Shown here: one piece after another, positions 1-8,588 of the stretch
Layout of the letters: the number at the start of each line of letters is the position of its first letter
How positions within the stretch are numbered: position 1 is the stretch's first letter
Assembly: GCA_021200075.1 (NCBI GenBank)
Contig: JAJQGZ010000213.1
Location: 1 to 9,325, forward strand
Origin: Clostridiales bacterium
GTDB taxonomy: Bacteria; Bacillota; Clostridia; Oscillospirales; Acutalibacteraceae
DNA length: 9,325 bases
Direction of reading: 5' to 3'
Notes under the pieces: model-generated
What the model saw: the letters and a program-made list of their open reading frames with translations, nothing else
The model's database searches: none
What the model was told of the DNA's origin: nothing
Made by a program: the position numbers and the translations under genes

Positions 1-12
1 GTTGGGTAGTCA

Positions 13-31
13 AGCCCAGCAAAGCTGGACT
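13..31 (-). other. Short hairpin in the outer part of the left repeat
   Basis: An 8-base stem (13-20 with 24-31) closes a 3-base loop. On the minus-strand transcript the stem pairs fully if one U-G wobble is allowed. It comes four bases after the truncated glycosyltransferase stop codon, but no U-rich tract follows (the next bases are ACUACCCAAC-like), so a Rho-independent terminator is unlikely. Hairpins near the ends are common in some insertion sequences; that reading is a guess. Only half of the matching hairpin is present at the right end because the window stops there. Confidence 0.5.
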
Positions 32-87
32 CTATTAAACTTTTATACGGAAGTCGGAAGTGTTCAACTTACACTTGCAATTTTCGA
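22..87 (-). repeat. Left copy of terminal inverted repeat
   Basis: These 66 bases match the reverse complement of 9267-9325. Aligned over 59 bases there are three substitutions (46, 47 and 71), and the left copy carries an extra 7 bases because CGGAAGT is tandemly duplicated (48-54 and 55-61). The repeat starts inside the coding frame of the last glycosyltransferase and supplies its last codons and stop. Homology may run further out, since the right copy is cut by the window edge. No transposase is visible, so it could be an insertion-sequence end, a solo repeat, or a miniature element; I cannot name a family. Confidence 0.9.
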
Positions 88-844
88 ATGAAAGAAAATA
101 CGGATAAACTTCAGAACTTTTATCGAAATCATTATCTACTATTGTAAGCGCTTTGAAAGAATCGTCAATAAGCAAATACTTAATCCTGCCGGAAATTGCA
201 GATTCACAATGACGAAAATAATAGTATTTCGGAAGATTAGATAAAACAAGTTTATCCGTGTTCTTATACAAAAAGTAATTCAACATAATATCTTCGCTTA
301 AAGATAAGTTTTCCGGAAGCGGAGGTAAACATTCAAACAATTTTTTACTATACAATTTGTTCCATATCGAAAACGCAAAGGGTTTTGTTATATTTTTAAT
401 AATATCATTATAATTGTAAACACTGATTTCTTCCTGCAATAATTTTTCGTCAATATTCATATCTTCGTTAACCGTATAGTATGATGCGCATGAAATTTGT
501 GCATTGTATTCTTGCAAAAGATGAATCAAGTATTCATACATATCATCCTTGAGCCAATCAACGCTGTCAACAAAAGCGATATATTCACCGGAAGCTACAT
601 CAAGTCCGGCATTACGAGCAGAAGAAACTCCGCCGTTTTCTTTATGTATAACCTTAATACGGCTGTCCCTTTTAACCCATTCATCGCACATTTTGGGGCA
701 ATTATCAGGGGAGCCGTCGTCAACAAGAATTATTTCAAGATTTTTGTATGTCTGGTTTACTATACTTTCAACACATCGGTCAAGATATTTTTCAACTTTA
801 TAAACCGAAACAATAACTGTGATAACCTTATTAATAATCGTCAC
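35..844 (-). CDS. Glycosyltransferase family 2, C-terminally truncated by repeat, DxD altered
   Basis: GT2 enzyme, 269 aa, the only gene in the window open in a single frame. Start is GTG 844: AAGGAA (851-856) stands 8 bases upstream, and the previous stop is 11 bases away. Motifs: VITVIVSVYKVEKYLDRC, LEIILVDDGSPDNCP, VSSARNAGL, the acidic pair in LSEDIMLNYFLY. Two normally conserved positions differ: the usual VPVY reads VSVY (Ser13), and the metal-binding DxD reads Asp93-Ser94-Val95 in FVDSVDWL, where Asp is expected. From about residue 253 the protein is encoded by the left-end repeat (FENCKCKLNTSDFRIKV), which has nothing to do with the family. Compared with its 342-residue paralogue at 1939-2964 it lacks roughly 80-90 residues of native C-terminus. 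It is probably inactive; a pseudogene in effect although the frame is intact. Confidence 0.82.
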   Translation of the reverse strand: MTIINKVITVIVSVYKVEKYLDRCVESIVNQTYKNLEIILVDDGSPDNCPKMCDEWVKRDSRIKVIHKENGGVSSARNAGLDVASGEYIAFVDSVDWLKDDMYEYLIHLLQEYNAQISCASYYTVNEDMNIDEKLLQEEISVYNYNDIIKNITKPFAFSIWNKLYSKKLFECLPPLPENLSLSEDIMLNYFLYKNTDKLVLSNLPKYYYFRHCESAISGRIKYLLIDDSFKALTIVDNDFDKSSEVYPYFLSFENCKCKLNTSDFRIKV

Positions 845-855
845 ATCCTTTTCCT

Positions 856-1921
856 TTATTTATCACTAACTAAGTTTTGGTTTTTAGCTTTCCTTTTCAA
901 CCCCAAAAGCGGTGCAAAAAGGGTTCTTATTATAATTTCATTTGCTACAAATAACAGCAATGTTGCTGAAACAAGTAATATAATTGAGCTTAGTGTTTGA
1001 TTTAAGATAGTTTCATTTAAATCAAATCCGATTATTGGATAAACATATGCAATTACAATGCCAAATAACTTTTGATGCGGCACGAAAAATATAATTGAAT
1101 TTTTAGCAAAATAAGCAAGTGGTTTGATTACAATTAAATTTGAAAAAAATAACAACAGCAAAAATTCCGCAAAATGCAGAAGTCAGCATCAATAAAGGAT
1201 TTCCATATATATTTCCCCACATATCAACAAACTTATTTGAAAGTTTATAATTAACCAAACCAACTGTTATATTTATTATCAGTAAAATAATGAATAAAAC
1301 TGCCGTCTTTATATGTTTTATTGATACTATTTTTTGAAATACATTAATATTCTTTTTGCATATATACCCAACTGAAAAGAAAATCATCGCCATACAGGCT
1401 ACATCTATATTCAACCATAATTCTTTATATCCAAGCTTATAATAACAGTAAAACCCTGCAAATAATATACCTGCAAATAATATAACTGATATTAAAAACA
1501 AAACCCATTCTCTGTCTTTTGAAAGTTTTAAAATTACAAAAGCCAATATATGTACGGATAATAATACACTGAAAAACCATAATGTTCCGGTTCCCGGTCT
1601 ACTCATTGTTAAAAAAATTCAGCTGTTCTTCATAATTAATTTGATGCGTTCTGATATAATCCATCAATAATTCAGGCAAAATAAACAGTAATACCGCCCA
1701 TACCCAATAGGGAATAAAAATTCTTTTCATCTCGTTTGAGATGAATTTTTTAGTATTTTTTTATAACCGCTGAAAAGGAATCCTGAAATAAAGAAAAAAA
1801 GCGGCACATGAAAAGTATATATAACAGCATTTAAATATGAAAACGGAAAATAGCTATGACCAAACATAACTAAAAAAACGCCTATTCCCCTGGCTGTGTC
1901 AACCCACTTTGTTCTTTCCAT
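856..1921 (-). CDS. Membrane acyltransferase, acyltransferase 3 family, three frameshifts as read
   Basis: Integral membrane acyltransferase (PF01757, OafA/WecH-like), expected to O-acetylate a sugar of the polysaccharide. Frame-corrected length is 354 aa, typical for the family. The N-terminus carries the hallmark VDTARGIGVFLVMFGHS, with Arg and the catalytic-type His, followed by TFHVPLFFFISGFLF and RIFIPYWVW. Then come PGTGTLWFFSVL, several hydrophobic helices, and near the C-terminus KPLAYFAKNSIIFFVPHQ, the usual late family block. ATG 1921 has GGGTGA just upstream and lies 17 bases after the previous stop. Frame breaks: one base too few at T run 1746-1751 (restoring KKILKKFISNEMKRI), one too many at A run 1611-1617, one too many at A run 1143-1149. 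The stretch 1607-1726, without a listed open frame, is the missing middle segment. Acetyl as the transferred group is the family norm, not shown here. Confidence 0.87.
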
Positions 1922-1938
1922 ACTTCACCCATTTAAAA

Positions 1939-2964
1939 TCATTTTAGAAATCTTTTCAACAACCTTGTGTAAGCCAATAATAAGTTGCAATTTTTACAAC
2001 TGATAAATTTTGCCATAACTTTTGTGTGGAACGGCAACCGTGAATAATCAATTTTTTTTGTTGTCGAAATGACGTCTTCGTTTTCTACAAACTTTTTAAA
2101 AGTAGCTTTTTCTCTTTTGATGATTTTTTATTTTGCGAATTTGCTTCATTTCGCACAATGCCGTTTACAAGATAAATAAGATAATATTGCAACTGTTTTG
2201 AAAGATTATATCTACCATCCGTGTCATATTTTAAAAAATCTTTTTTTAAATTTCATAAGGAATAAGAATTGTGTCCTCAAGCTTTTCGTCATATGATTTG
2301 GTCATTGACTGGAGATTTATTCTGTAGTGATAAAGTGCTTTATCAATATAGGAAATACCATCAGCATCAAGAAGACAGGGATAGGTAAAAGCAGAATCCT
2401 CACCGATTTTTATTTTTGGTGTGACAGAATAAAGATTTTTTCAAGAATTTCTCTTTTAACAATCTTGCTCCAACAACAAGGATTAATACCGAACGAATAG
2501 AATTTATCCTTAAAAAGCATCGTAGGATAAATTTCTTTTCCCGCTTCAACTTTATTAAAATATGGTTTTGATAAATTTTGAGTACTCTTTTTTTCTTCGT
2601 TGGGATATGAAAAATAAAATTCACATAAAGCAATATCAGGATTATATCTTTCAATTACTTTGACAAAATTTTCATACATATCAGGATCTATCCAATCGTC
2701 GCCGTCAACAAAGGTAACATATTCACCTTTTGCTACTCTTGAACCTGCTTGACGAGCAGACATAAGACCGCCGTTTTTTTTATGAACGACTTTTACTCTG
2801 CTGTATGATTTAGCGTATTCATCGCATATTTGCGGGCAATTATCGGGTGAGCCGTCATCGACAAGAATTATCTCCAAATCCTTATATATTTGAGACAATA
2901 CGCTGTCGACGCACTTCTTTAAATACTTTTCAACTTTGTAAATAGGAATTATTATACTAATCAT
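1939..2964 (-). CDS. Glycosyltransferase family 2, three frameshifts as read
   Basis: GT-A fold glycosyltransferase, paralogous to the truncated gene at 35-844 (both share VEKYL, LEIILVDDGSPDNCP). Frame-corrected length is 342 aa. Motifs: MISIIIPIYKVEKYL, VDDGS, LMSARQAG, DxD in FVDGDDWIDPDMYE, and the later acidic pair in KIGEDSAFTYP, so the catalytic residues expected of the family are present. ATG 2964 is supported by AGGTGA (2969-2974), which overlaps the polymerase stop. Three positions each lack one base: near T run 2431-2441, near 2241-2253, and T run 2107-2111. After restoring them the frame stays open through LDADGISYIDKALYHYR, KYDTDGRYNLSKQLQYY and SRLPFHTKVMAKF to TGA at 1939-1941. 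As read it stops at 2410, leaving about 470 bases that look non-coding but are its C-terminal third. Sugar specificity unknown. Confidence 0.87.
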
Positions 2965-2968
2965 AATT

Positions 2969-2974
2969 TCACCT
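2969..2974 (-). promoter_or_regulatory. Ribosome binding site deciding the GT2 start at 2964
   Basis: AGGTGA on the minus strand overlaps the TAG stop of the polymerase gene (2973-2975) and is 4 bases from ATG 2964. It excludes the longer in-frame reading that would start at 3018 inside the polymerase gene, and suggests coupled translation of the two genes. Confidence 0.65.
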
Positions 2975-4194
2975 AAAAATGCATTCCTGTCATAGAACTG
3001 CCCTGGGTAAGATACCAAAGATGTACACAGCTATATGCGAAAACGATCAGCATAAATACTCCCCTTCCTCGGTATCGTATTCGCTCAAACACTGATTCAT
3101 CATGATAATAATACAAACCTAACCTGTCTGATTTATTTTTTGTTCCTGCATACCTATCATAAAATATAATGCCCCTATAATAGGAACTATCCATCGGGCA
3201 AAACGAACAAAAACAAGTCTTTCCATTAAAACGCAGCCGATTAAAAAATACATTATAAGAGAGGAATATTGATGAAACTTCTTTAAATCTTCGGAATATT
3301 CGCCTTTCGTTATATAGATAGATACATGCCACATCATTATAAACACCAAAACGAATGTAGCAGTGGTGACATAATACATAGTTCCGCCTGAACCGGCGCC
3401 GCTTGCTACAGTTATAATATCATCTGCATTATGGTTTTCTGTTTTTCCTGCAAGAGCCTGAATAAAACTGTTATCTGTTACTTCCGACAGATAGTTGATA
3501 AGCACTGCACCTCCGGAAATACCGAACACAAGAAAAACCTTTAAATATTTTCCGCCAAAATTCACTGTTAAAAGAGCGAGAACGACAAATACAACAGGCA
3601 ATATACCTGAAGAGTGCATAAGAGCTCCTACAGCATAGCCTACACAGCATAGAAGCGTATTTCGTTTTTCAACAAGATGATAATAAGCACAGGTAAAAGC
3701 GATTGAAAAAAGCAAGACCGTTTCTTATTCCGGATGCCGTATCATAGTACCAATATGTTGAAACGGCAAAATATGTTGCAATAAATAAATATAGTTTACA
3801 GATATTAAAATGCCTGGACGCTCTGTAAATAACTGCAAACATTGAACCGTAAACGATAAGTATTGTAATCGCTGAAAGAAAATGGTTGTTTGGCAAACGG
3901 CTGATTGCATAAAAATAATAGGCTCCCATCCGAAAAGTATCCCAATCATACTTTCCGTCATCAATATACCAATTCAGCTCATCTATTTCTCTTTCTCTAA
4001 AACTATCTAAAACATAAAAATAATGTGATAAATCATCTGTCTCTCCGGGCTCTATATTATAAGCAAGCAATGCGAGTAAAAATGTGAGCAGTATAAATGA
4101 AATCCATTCATACTCTCTCGGGGAAATCCAATATACTACGGCAAAAATAAAAACCGATAAAACAAAAAAACTCTATTGCCGTAAGTCCAAACAT
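2973..4194 (-). CDS. EpsG-family membrane polysaccharide polymerase (Wzy-like), three frameshifts as read
   Basis: Polytopic membrane protein of the EpsG family, the likely polymerase that joins flipped repeat units outside the membrane. Frame-corrected length is 406 aa. Visible: an N-terminal hydrophobic helix (FFVLSVFIFAVVYWIS), the short loop SPREYEW, a second helix running into LAYNIEPGETDDLSHY, an acidic, aromatic loop, ASGIRNGLAFSIAF with the conserved Arg, several further hydrophobic segments including HSSGILPVVFVVLALL, and a final membrane helix (VFMLIVFAYSCVHLWYL). ATG 4194 is the only good start; AAGGAG at 4206-4211 is 11 bases upstream, slightly long. Frame breaks: one base too many in A runs 4164-4170 and 3706-3711, one too few in T run 3136-3141. 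Without the last, the protein would end at 3119 and lose its terminal helix. It is the only polymerase candidate here; no flippase is seen. Polymerase role is inferred from family and context. Confidence 0.85.
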
Positions 4195-4237
4195 ATGTTG
4201 TTTTTCTCCTTTTCTTTACATAGTCAGCTGTAAAAAA

Positions 4238-5356
4238 TCATATACCGTATATTCTGTCAAGAGTTTCTGTTACATAAGATATCTCATAATTTTTTACAAG
4301 TTTTTCGGTTGATACTGAATTTCTATCATAATCAAGAAGTTCAAATGCTTTGTCCGCCCATTTTTGTGGATTTTCGTTCAAAGACATAAATTCAACATTA
4401 TCGTTAAATTTAACATCCTGAGTAACCATATCGGATATGAGGCAAGGTAATTTCGAGGCTTGTGTCTCAATAAGAGAAACCGGAAGTGCTTCAAAAAGAG
4501 AAGGAAAAATCATAATATCCATAGCTGAAAGAAGCTGCGGTATATCGGTTCGTCTGCCTGTAATAATAACCTTATCGGCAATACCGAGAAAATCAACTTT
4601 TTCTCTTACTTGTTTACTGTCAACATCTTCTCCGATTAAAATCAACTTCATGCTATTATTTTTTTTCAAGCATCTTTGCAAATACTTCTACCAAGAAAGT
4701 TTGGTTTTTTATATAATAAATAGTTCCTATATGACCAACAAGAATATCATTGTCTGTTAAACCGAATTCCTGCCTCTTATCATTCCTTACTGAAGCTTTT
4801 GGAAGATACTTTAAAGTATCAATACCGTTTGCAATAAAACGACCTTTTTTGATATGCGTTATTTCCGTATAAATATATTCCTGCTTGAGTTGAACAAGAA
4901 AGCAAATCCGTGGCACAGGTATTTATTAAAAATCTCATAACCATTTTATACAGTTTAAATTTAATATTTTCTTTTCTGTTCCATTTTGTTGCATGAGAAT
5001 GAAAAACTCTGACTTTTACTCCACATTTTTTAGCTGCGAGCATCACTAAACTGCTGAAAAACATAACATGAGAATGAACTATATCATACTTTTCCGTTTT
5101 AATTAAATCATAAATATAATCATATCTTTTCTTATAGGATTTTATATTTTTTTGGAAAAGATATTATTTTTATACCGCTTTCTTGAACTTCCTTTAGCAA
5201 ATCATTTTTCTGATGCTCATCCGGGGCAACTAACAAAATAGAAATATCGTATTTGTCCCTGTCAAGATTTTGAGCAAAATTAAGTGCGACAAGTTTAACT
5301 CCGCCTCTGCGGATAAACTGTAATACAATTAAAATCTTTTTCTTTTTATTATTCAT
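4238..5356 (-). CDS. Glycosyltransferase family 4, EpsF-like, three frameshifts as read
   Basis: GT4 enzyme related in layout to the gene at 6371-7453. Frame-corrected length is 371 aa. Motifs: KKKILIVLQFIRRGGV (N-terminal loop), YDIVHSHVMFFSSL, VRVFHSHATKWN, FIANGIDTLKYLP, GHIGTIYYIKNQTFL opening the C-terminal domain, MKLILIGEDVDSKQV, and E-x7-E in EALPVSLIETQ. ATG 5356 is preferred; the in-frame GTG at 5368 overlaps the previous stop (GTGA) and has no ribosome site. Frame breaks, each one base too many, occur at T runs 5147-5153, 4845-4850 and 4659-4666; dropping one base from each joins four open segments exactly. In the block that is normally G-R in this family the residue after Gly is Thr (codon 4722-4724), which may affect donor phosphate binding. 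The gene ends 43 bases before the polymerase start. Sugar specificity unknown. Confidence 0.88.
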
Positions 5357-5364
5357 AGAAATTC

Positions 5365-6366
5365 TCACTGTATCTGCGAATGTGTTAGCTTATAATATTT
5401 ACTTGACAAAACGGAAAAAAGATTCATCCCCAAAATATTAACTGCTATTTTGATGATTTTAGTCTTTTCCAATAGCCATAAGGCAAAATATACTTATATT
5501 TTTTTCATAACAGAAACAGCTTCTTTTCTGTTTGCTCTATCCATTCTTTCGGAAATAACAAAACCGGTAGTATATATAAATGAAAGATAATTCAAAGCAT
5601 CTCTTTTAAGCCTGTCATCGTTTATCTCAGCACAAACAGGAAACCATTTATTTATTGTATATTCAATTTCGTAAATCATCTTAATGTTACTCGACCCGGT
5701 AACCGAGCCCTTGCGCCCCTTGCGATACATATAAAACGGACTGTCCAAAGCAAATATATGATTGCAGTTGAGAAAAATACTGAGTACAAAATCAAAATCC
5801 TCATTTTGTGTACCGGTATGAAATCTGATTTTATTATCATCAATTACACTTTTCTTTACGGTAAATATTGTAGGTCCACCCGGTAACATCTTGCTTGAAA
5901 GTAAATAATGCAGCGTATCAAATTTATCGCCTTTATTTATAATTTGATGGTTGTATCCGGTTCTTGAAACAGTGCTTTCGCCCGTATTCATATTCCAATC
6001 CGTACATCCGAATATAACACAATCGGTATCGGGATTATCGGATATTTTATTTTTTAAAATGCTTAAAGCGTTATCCGTATTCCAAAAATCATCACTGTCA
6101 AGGAATAATATATAATCTCCCAAAGCATTATCAATTCCGATGTTTCGAGCAGCTGAAGCACCCTCGTTTTGGTTGTGTACAACACGAATACGACTGTCGC
6201 ACTCTGCATAAGTATCACACATTTGAGGAGATTTATCTACAGAGCCGTCATCAACAAGTATAAGTTCAAAATCCTTAAATGTTTGCAACAACACACTTTG
6301 TACACATTCGTCAAGATAATCCTCAACATTATAAACAGGAACAATAATGCTGAAAAAAGGTTTCAT
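5365..6366 (-). CDS. Glycosyltransferase family 2, C-terminal frameshifts as read
   Basis: GT-A fold inverting glycosyltransferase working at the cytoplasmic membrane face. Frame-corrected length is 333 aa. Motifs: FFSIIVPVYNVEDYLDECV at the N-terminus, LILVDDGS for the nucleotide, ASAARNIGI, the metal-binding DxD in FLDSDDFW, and the later Asn-Glu-Asp block NEDFDFVLSIF that supplies the likely general base. I choose ATG 6366 rather than the in-frame GTG at 6381 because GGAGTGA (6371-6377) is a good ribosome site for it and the family begins close to KPFFSII; the GTG would overlap the upstream gene. The first 290 residues are open. The tail then needs one base fewer in T run 5499-5505 and one more at 5457-5460, which restores KYKYILPYGYWKRLKIIK and a stop at 5365-5367. 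Without correction it ends at 5494. The stop touches the next gene's alternative GTG start. Confidence 0.9.
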
Positions 6367-6370
6367 AAAT

Positions 6371-6377
6371 TCACTCC
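6371..6377 (-). promoter_or_regulatory. Ribosome binding site deciding the GT2 start at 6366
   Basis: GGAGTGA on the minus strand overlaps the stop codon of the upstream GT4 gene and stands about 5-7 bases from ATG 6366. It favours that ATG over the in-frame GTG at 6381, which would lie inside the upstream gene and has no such site. Confidence 0.65.
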
Positions 6378-7453
6378 ACACTTTTATAATAATCGTTCAA
6401 TTTTTGTCCGCAGTCATATATATCCCAGCCGGATTTCTTTATAAGCTCATTGCAATCCTTTCTCGGAAATTCGGATAAAGAAATTGCCGTATTCGCCCAT
6501 TTATCAGTACTGTCATTGAGTGATAAAGATTGTACATTATCGCATATAACAACCTCATCCGTTATTGAATCTGACATAAGCACCGGAACTCCTGCCGCCT
6601 GCGCTTCCACTACTGAAACGGACAAGCCTTCCCAAAATGACGGAAATACAAATATATCAAATGCCTGCAGTAAATCTGATATATCTGAAACCATCCCCAA
6701 AAATAGAACATCATTTTCGATATGAAGTTTTTTACGAGAGCTTCAAGCTCCGGCGTCTTTTCCGCACCGGCAAGAAGAACTGAGTCACCTTTTTTTCTTT
6801 AATTTTTGCAAAAATTTTGATTAAAAACTCATGGTTTTTTTGGGGTGGTGAAACTCGTCCGATATGACCTACCGCAAACTTCCCGTTAATATCGAGTTCT
6901 GCCTTTTTTTGACTTCTTTTTTGTTCGTCATACTTAAATTTTCGAGAATCAACTGCATTGCGAAGCACAGTAAAATTTTTATTATTACCGTACCAAAAAC
7001 GACCGGCGTCAATACCACAGGCGAACTTTTTTGTCTACCTTGTTACTTCCGAGCCTATACAATATTTCATTTCTTTTGCTGTTTTTAGGATAAAGAGAAT
7101 ACCAGGTCGAATGGCAATGCATTGCAATTTTTTTTGATACCCGCTCGTCTTGCAGCCGGAGCCATAAAAACCGCAAAATGCAGGCAGTGAATATGCACCG
7201 CCTGCCACTCGTTCATATGATTTTTAAAGAAGCTATCCATTTTCTTTGTAAACAAATCAACAGGCGAAGGTGCGTCAATCTTAAATACCCTGCCGCCGAG
7301 CGCTTCAATATCCTTGCGGCGTGTTTTGTCACTTTCCGAAAAATATACGACATCAAAAATAATATCATCAGGCATTGCTTTAGCGTAATTTAGAATTACG
7401 CTCATTACACCGTTTGATATTCCTATGTCGGGTATCATATGTAAAATTCTCAT
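6371..7453 (-). CDS. Glycosyltransferase family 4, EpsF-like, four frameshifts as read
   Basis: GT4 enzyme of the EpsF-like type that adds one sugar to the growing lipid-linked unit. Frame-corrected length is 360 aa. Order of motifs: MRILHMIPDIGISNGVMSV (N-terminal glycine loop), VHIHCLHFAVF, AMHCHSTW, a central FACGIDAGRFWYG, LRNAVDSRKF, GHIGRVSPPQKNHEFL opening the C-terminal domain with the donor-phosphate Arg and Lys present, SVLLAGAEKTPELE, and E-x7-E in EGLSVSVVEAQ. The ATG overlaps the preceding TGA by four bases. It is the most interrupted gene: one base too many at T runs 7128-7135 and 7027-7032, one too few at 6790-6796 and 6728-6733. The four changes cancel, so total length stays divisible by three. 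Between 6732 and 6789 a short segment is open only in the third frame and fits the family. Ends 4 bases before the next gene's ATG. Sugar specificity cannot be inferred. Confidence 0.88.
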
Positions 7454-8585
7454 AGCAAACTCAATTCTCTATATATTTTCAGCATACTTTCGTTGACCTT
7501 TGGTATTGAATACTTCTCAACCTTTTTTGCGCTGCTTTGACCCATACGATCAATCTCGCTCCTGTTTTCAATTAAAAAATCAAGTTTTTCAGCCAAAGCG
7601 GAATAATCGTTGAGCTTGACAAGAAAACCGTTTTCTCCGTTATCCACCAAATCTCTGTTTCCCCGAACATCGGTTGCTACAATAGCATTGCCGAGTGCCA
7701 TAGCCTCAACAAGGTTTATCGGAAGACCCTCCTGTCGACTTGTTGACACAGATACATCCGACAAACCGTCAAGCTTGTCAATATCCCTTCTGTAGTCGAG
7801 AAAATCTACATATTTTTCTAGTCCGAGTTCCTTACAAAGTTCTTTGGTTGAAGCTGCATTTTGCTCAAATCCCGGCAAAAGCAGACGAACATTTTTATGC
7901 TTTTCTGTAACCTCTTTAAGTGCCTTAAGAAGCATCGGCTGATTCTTCCTGAATGAAAAATCAGCAGGATAAATCATTATGAAATCATCGTCCGAATAGC
8001 CGTACTCTTCCCTCAGTTTTGATTTTTCTTCACTGTCAGCCGGTGTAAATTTTGATGTATCAACACCCACAACGTTTACTTTTGTAATTATTTCGGCAGA
8101 AAAATTTTTTCTGTTGCGGTTTTTATAATCTTCCTCATTAATTGTTATTAAGCAATCCGTATATTTGAAAAGATATTTTTCAACAGGGTAAAACAAAAGC
8201 CAATTTTTTTGAAGCACCTTTATAAAAATGAAATCCGTGAGCGGTATAAATTACTTTTGTGCCGCTTTTTCTCGCTGATTTTGCGGCAAGCCGTGTTACA
8301 ACGGCACCCATAGGCGTATGACAATGAACGGCATCATAATTACCGTTATCAATGATTTTTTTAAGCTCTTTATAAGCCTTTACATTGTCAAAGCTGTACG
8401 GACTTCTTGAAAAAAGGAACCTCGTATACATTGTCAATTGCGCTTAAATCCAGACCGGGTTTATCAGCGGAATTATCTTTAAAAGCGGCATCGACAGTAC
8501 AGCCGTGTGCTTTAAGCTCCTTAATAAACGGCATATGAAACTGACCGATATGACTTCTGACTGTTGCTACAAATAATACTTTCAT
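7450..8585 (-). CDS. Glycosyltransferase family 4, EpsD-like, two frameshifts as read
   Basis: GT-B fold retaining glycosyltransferase acting in the cytoplasm on the lipid-linked acceptor. Frame-corrected length is 377 aa, normal for the family. Seen: N-terminal Rossmann start (KVLFVATVRSHIGQFH), the EpsD-like block HTPMGAVVTRLAA then TAHGFHFYKGA, the hinge region VEKYL--YTDCLITINEEDY, GVDTSKF, a C-terminal nucleotide-sugar domain beginning IYPADFSFRKNQ, and the E-x7-E donor-site motif in EGLPINLVEAM followed by DNGENGFLV. ATG at 8585 follows the upstream stop by 3 bases with a weak ribosome site, so translational coupling is likely. Its TGA overlaps the next ATG (ATGA at 7450-7453). Frame is lost at the A run 8410-8415 (6 where 5 restores frame) and the T run 8204-8210 (7 where 6 restores ASKNWLLFYP). 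As annotated naively it appears as three fragments. Donor sugar unknown. Confidence 0.9.
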
Positions 8586-8588
8586 AAA

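Noticed and set aside
13..37. Rho-independent terminator after the last gene
   Set aside because: The hairpin exists but has no following U tract.
497..1000. Plus-strand open frames over the glycosyltransferase genes (also 549-803, 4437-4760, 6169-6444, 6450-6725, 6864-7088, 7178-7393, 7610-7795, 8769-9056 and 8956-9178)
   Set aside because: All lie antisense to genes with clear family motifs, have no ribosome site I trust and show no recognisable protein features.
1939..2409. Apparent non-coding gap between the GT2 stop at 2410 and the acyltransferase
   Set aside because: Translation in three successive frames gives a continuous GT2 C-terminus ending at 1939, so it is coding sequence with frame changes.
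2400..2654. Second minus-strand open frame, rich in Lys and Ile
   Set aside because: It overlaps the GT2 at 1939-2964 in another frame and has no motifs; it is a by-product of A/T-rich coding sequence.
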